From: an uncultured Solirubrobacteraceae bacterium
GTDB lineage: Bacteria; Actinomycetota; Thermoleophilia; Solirubrobacterales; Solirubrobacteraceae
Length of the DNA: 7,876 nt
Direction: 5' to 3'
NCBI GenBank assembly: GCA_902806215.1
Contig: CADCVT010000474.1
Coordinates: 1-7,876 of the forward strand
A program made the position numbers and the translations under genes. Within the stretch, counting starts at the first letter, position 1; every line of letters begins with the position of its first letter. The notes beneath the pieces are model-generated. The model was given only the letters and a program-made list of their open reading frames with translations, did not search any database and was not told the DNA's origin. Below are positions 5,731 through 7,876 of the stretch, piece after piece.

Positions 5731-7425
5731 CTAGGCGCGCTTGCGCCCGCAGGGATCGGGACCGCGGACCGGCTTGCCGATCGCGTTCGGCAGCGGGTTG
5801 CGGAAGCAGAAGAAGATCGTGTCGGTCCGGCGCACGCTGCTGTACGGGATGCGGATCGACGCGCGGAACAGGCCGGCCGGGCGCGACGCGCGCCAGCGGA
5901 CCGAGCGGATCCGGGTCCCGTACCGCTGCCCGCGGCGCAGCTGGTAGAAGAAGACGCGCCGTCCGCGCAGCGAGAGGCCCTGCGGAGCAAAGACGGTGGC
6001 GGTCGCCAGGATCGTCCGGCGGCTCAGCGCCCGCAACGAGAGCCGGCTCGCGAAGTCCACGCGCACCTGCACCGGCTCGCTGGTGACGAACGGGCCGGTC
6101 GTCCGGTCGACGGCTCGGTACCGCGTGTTGACCGTCGGGCGCACCTTCGCGTAGCCGTCCGGCATGGGACCCGCGTCCTCCCACCTGCCGTCGAACGGGA
6201 ACCGGTCGGCCTGCAGGAACACGGTGCGCTCGTCGCGCGCGATGCCGGGCCCGAAGTAGGCCGTCAGCTCGACTGGCTCGTCACGCGGCTCGAAGACGGT
6301 GGCGCTCGTGCGCAGGGTGACCGTCGTCTGCGGCGGTCCCGGCGGCGGCTTCGCGTCGTCCGGCGCGGCGGCGTCCGCACCCGCCGCGAGGCCGACCACG
6401 CGGCGTCCCGCGACGACGAGCCACTCGCCGTCGGACGCGATCGACGGCTGCGCGGTGTGCGCGTCGGCCTCGGCGACGTTCCCGACCCTCTGCACGAGCG
6501 CACCGGTGCCGACGTCGTAGCCGGCGAGCGCCTCGCCCTCGGTCGCCCAGGCCACGCCGCCGAGGACGATCGGCCGCGAGCCGCCGTCGGGACGCTTGGC
6601 CGACCAGAGAACGCGTCCGTCGCGGTCCTGGGCGATGAGCGTGCCGCCGTCGTTGATCACGCGGTCGCCGGCGCGCGCAGGATCGCCGGCCAGGTCACGC
6701 CGCACGAGCTTCCCGGAGGACGCCTCGAGGACGGCCCCCTCGCCGCGGTTGGGCGCGTAGACACGACCGTCGGCCACCATCGGCGTCGCCCCGCCGCCAC
6801 CGGTGCAGCCGCCCACGTAGCGCCACATGGTGAGCCCGAGGCGTCGCTCGACCGCGGTGGTCTCGGCGCAGCCGCTGACGGCGTAGACCCGTTCGGCGTC
6901 GACGCCGAGGGCGCCCTCGGAGGCACCCCACGCGGACGACGACCACAGCTCGAAGCCGTCGGACGCACGAAACGCCTGGATGCGGTCCTCGACGCCGAGG
7001 TAGACGGTGCCGTCGTCGTAGGTCGGGATGCCCGCGTGGCCATCCAGCGGGACGCTCCAGCGGATCGCGCCGGTTGCCGCGTCGATCGCCTCGAGCTTCT
7101 CCGTCGCGGTCGCCGAGAAGAGCACGCCGTCCGCGTAGGCAAAGCCGACTGACTGCCCGCCGCCGGTCCAGATCGTGCGACCGGTCTCGCGTTCGAGCGC
7201 GACGACGCGGTCGGCGGCGACGAAGACGCGCCCGTCGGCGATGAGGGGAGCCGACGCGCTCTTGATGTCGGGTCGGAACCACTTGCGCCCGACCGGCGCC
7301 GTCAGCTTCGCGTTCGGGATCTCGCCGGTGTGACCGGCGTCGACGCGATGGTTGACGACCGTGCCGTTCGCGGTCGCCGGAGCGACCGCCGCGAGGACGG
7401 CGAGCAGGACGAGAAGCCGGCGCAC
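5731..7425 (-). CDS. Secreted PQQ-like beta-propeller protein with C-terminal beta-sandwich region
   Basis: The 564-residue exported protein starts at GTG 7425, six bases after a good AGGAG. A signal peptide (MRRLLVLLAV core) probably is cut after the ATA at 17-19. About eight repeated blade-like segments follow, at roughly 66-90, 101-127, 140-163, 179-205, 221-245, 261-278, 291-315 and 334-349. Several show the pyrrolo-quinoline-quinone-type pattern of a strand, then ALERETGRTIW, AIDAATGAIRW or AFRASDGFELW. A Pro-rich linker (358-366) leads to a beta-rich C-terminal part (367-545), perhaps two Ig-like modules. Cys186/Cys207 and Cys540/Cys558 could form disulfides. Propellers of this type are usually scaffolds or binding platforms; nothing seen here shows an enzyme active site or that PQQ is bound. 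The basic tail (RKRA) is not a recognisable anchor. It follows ahcY by 9 nt, so the two are probably co-transcribed, without evident functional connection. Confidence 0.88.
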   Translation of the reverse strand: MRRLLVLLAVLAAVAPATANGTVVNHRVDAGHTGEIPNAKLTAPVGRKWFRPDIKSASAPLIADGRVFVAADRVVALERETGRTIWTGGGQSVGFAYADGVLFSATATEKLEAIDAATGAIRWSVPLDGHAGIPTYDDGTVYLGVEDRIQAFRASDGFELWSSSAWGASEGALGVDAERVYAVSGCAETTAVERRLGLTMWRYVGGCTGGGGATPMVADGRVYAPNRGEGAVLEASSGKLVRRDLAGDPARAGDRVINDGGTLIAQDRDGRVLWSAKRPDGGSRPIVLGGVAWATEGEALAGYDVGTGALVQRVGNVAEADAHTAQPSIASDGEWLVVAGRRVVGLAAGADAAAPDDAKPPPGPPQTTVTLRTSATVFEPRDEPVELTAYFGPGIARDERTVFLQADRFPFDGRWEDAGPMPDGYAKVRPTVNTRYRAVDRTTGPFVTSEPVQVRVDFASRLSLRALSRRTILATATVFAPQGLSLRGRRVFFYQLRRGQRYGTRIRSVRWRASRPAGLFRASIRIPYSSVRRTDTIFFCFRNPLPNAIGKPVRGPDPCGRKRA

Positions 7426-7431
7426 GACCGG

Positions 7432-7436
7432 CTCCT
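7432..7436 (-). promoter_or_regulatory. Shine-Dalgarno AGGAG that fixes the GTG start of the propeller gene
   Basis: On the minus strand AGGAG sits 6 nt before the GTG at 7425 and overlaps the TAG stop of ahcY (7437-7435). It is the best ribosome binding site in the window. It supports both the GTG start and close coupling of the two genes. Confidence 0.7.
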
Positions 7437-7876
7437 ACCCCCTCCAGCGGTTGAGGTAAGCCTCCTGCTCAGGGGTGACCGTGTCGATCTCGACGCCGAG
7501 CGCGGCGAGCTTCAGCCGGGCGACCTCGGCGTCGATCGCGGGCGGGACCTCGCGCACGCCGGGCTCGAGGTCCTCGCGGACGAGCCACTCGGCGCTGAGC
7601 GCCTGCAGCGCGAAGGAGACGTCCATGACGCCGGCGGGATGACCCTGCGCCGCGGCGAGGTTGACGACCTGGCCGCGTGCGAGCAGGTTGACCCGGCGGC
7701 CCTCGGCGATCTCGTACCGCTCGACGAGCGGGAGCACCTGGGTCTTGTCGTCGCCGAGGTCTGCGAGCGAGATCTCGACGTCGAAGTGCCCGGCGTTGGC
7801 GAGCACCGCGCCGTCCTTCATGCGCTCGAAGTGCTCGCGGCGCAGCACGTCGCGCGATCCAGTGACGGTGATGAAC
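7435..7876 (-). CDS. ahcY: S-adenosylhomocysteine hydrolase, C-terminal 146 residues (5' end outside window)
   Basis: This cytoplasmic NAD-dependent enzyme splits S-adenosylhomocysteine into adenosine and homocysteine, relieving product inhibition of methyltransferases and feeding the methionine cycle. The visible part holds the end of the NAD-binding domain, FITVTGSRDVLRREHF and then MKDGAVLANAGHFDVEI (19-35 of the visible part), and the C-terminal segment NLAAAQGHPAGVMDVSF (72-88). It ends with ID..VARLKLAALGVEID..TPEQEAYL and a terminal RWRG. The short terminus without the Tyr-Arg-Tyr tail of animal enzymes, and the wording MKDGAVLANAGHFDVEI, are closer to the archaeal/Thermotoga-like branch. 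One oddity is Leu90 in SFALQAL, where relatives usually have SFANQAL. The frame is open to the window edge, and the stop overlaps the next gene's ribosome binding site. Confidence 0.95.
   Translation of the reverse strand, partial: FITVTGSRDVLRREHFERMKDGAVLANAGHFDVEISLADLGDDKTQVLPLVERYEIAEGRRVNLLARGQVVNLAAAQGHPAGVMDVSFALQALSAEWLVREDLEPGVREVPPAIDAEVARLKLAALGVEIDTVTPEQEAYLNRWRG

Noticed and set aside
3278..5734. 818-residue open frame on the plus strand
   Set aside because: Antisense to the M48 pair, Arg/Gly-rich and without motifs. The absence of stops follows from codon bias of the true genes.
5686..7152. 488-residue open frame on the plus strand
   Set aside because: Antisense to the propeller gene, which has a signal peptide, a Shine-Dalgarno and repeated blade motifs in its own frame.
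1..7876. Search for tRNA, rRNA, CRISPR arrays, insertion-sequence ends, phage or plasmid genes
   Set aside because: No regularly spaced repeats, no transposase or integrase motifs and no cloverleaf-like or rRNA-like segments were seen. All sizeable stretches are explained by the six genes.

Overview
The window is very GC-rich (roughly 70% or more by eye) with dense genes, all on the minus strand. The gene style suggests a high-GC actinobacterium, possibly the Thermoleophilia/Solirubrobacterales side. The hints are secreted propeller-like proteins with C-terminal beta-sandwich modules, an archaeal/Thermotoga-like S-adenosylhomocysteine hydrolase, and a eukaryotic-type UDP-glucose pyrophosphorylase. 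The taxonomic placement is inference, not shown by any marker gene here.

Reading in the direction of transcription (high to low coordinates): (1) the 3' part of ahcY (7435-7876); (2) 9 nt later, a secreted PQQ-like beta-propeller protein (5731-7425) whose Shine-Dalgarno adjoins the ahcY stop; (3) a 122-nt spacer with several inverted repeats; (4) a four-helix M48-type membrane metallopeptidase with intact HELAH (3818-5608); (5) overlapping it by four bases (GTGA), its tandem paralogue (2181-3821), in which the catalytic glutamate is replaced, HELAH becoming HQLSH; (6) after 57 nt, a UDPGP-family UTP-glucose-1-phosphate uridylyltransferase (747-2123); (7) after 42 nt, the N-terminal 234 residues of an unrecognised secreted protein (1-704), whose start codon lies in a perfect 9-bp inverted repeat.

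The clearest functional unit is the translationally coupled pair of an M48 peptidase and a predicted inactive M48 paralogue. Both keep the same membrane topology, the same conserved blocks outside the active site and the same C-terminal soluble domain, which suggests a heteromeric or regulatory partnership. The flanking genes (ahcY, the UDP-glucose enzyme) are housekeeping metabolism and show no obvious link to the pair. No tRNA, rRNA, insertion sequence, CRISPR array or stretch over 300 bases without a gene is present. The many long plus-strand reading frames are antisense shadows caused by GC-rich codon use.
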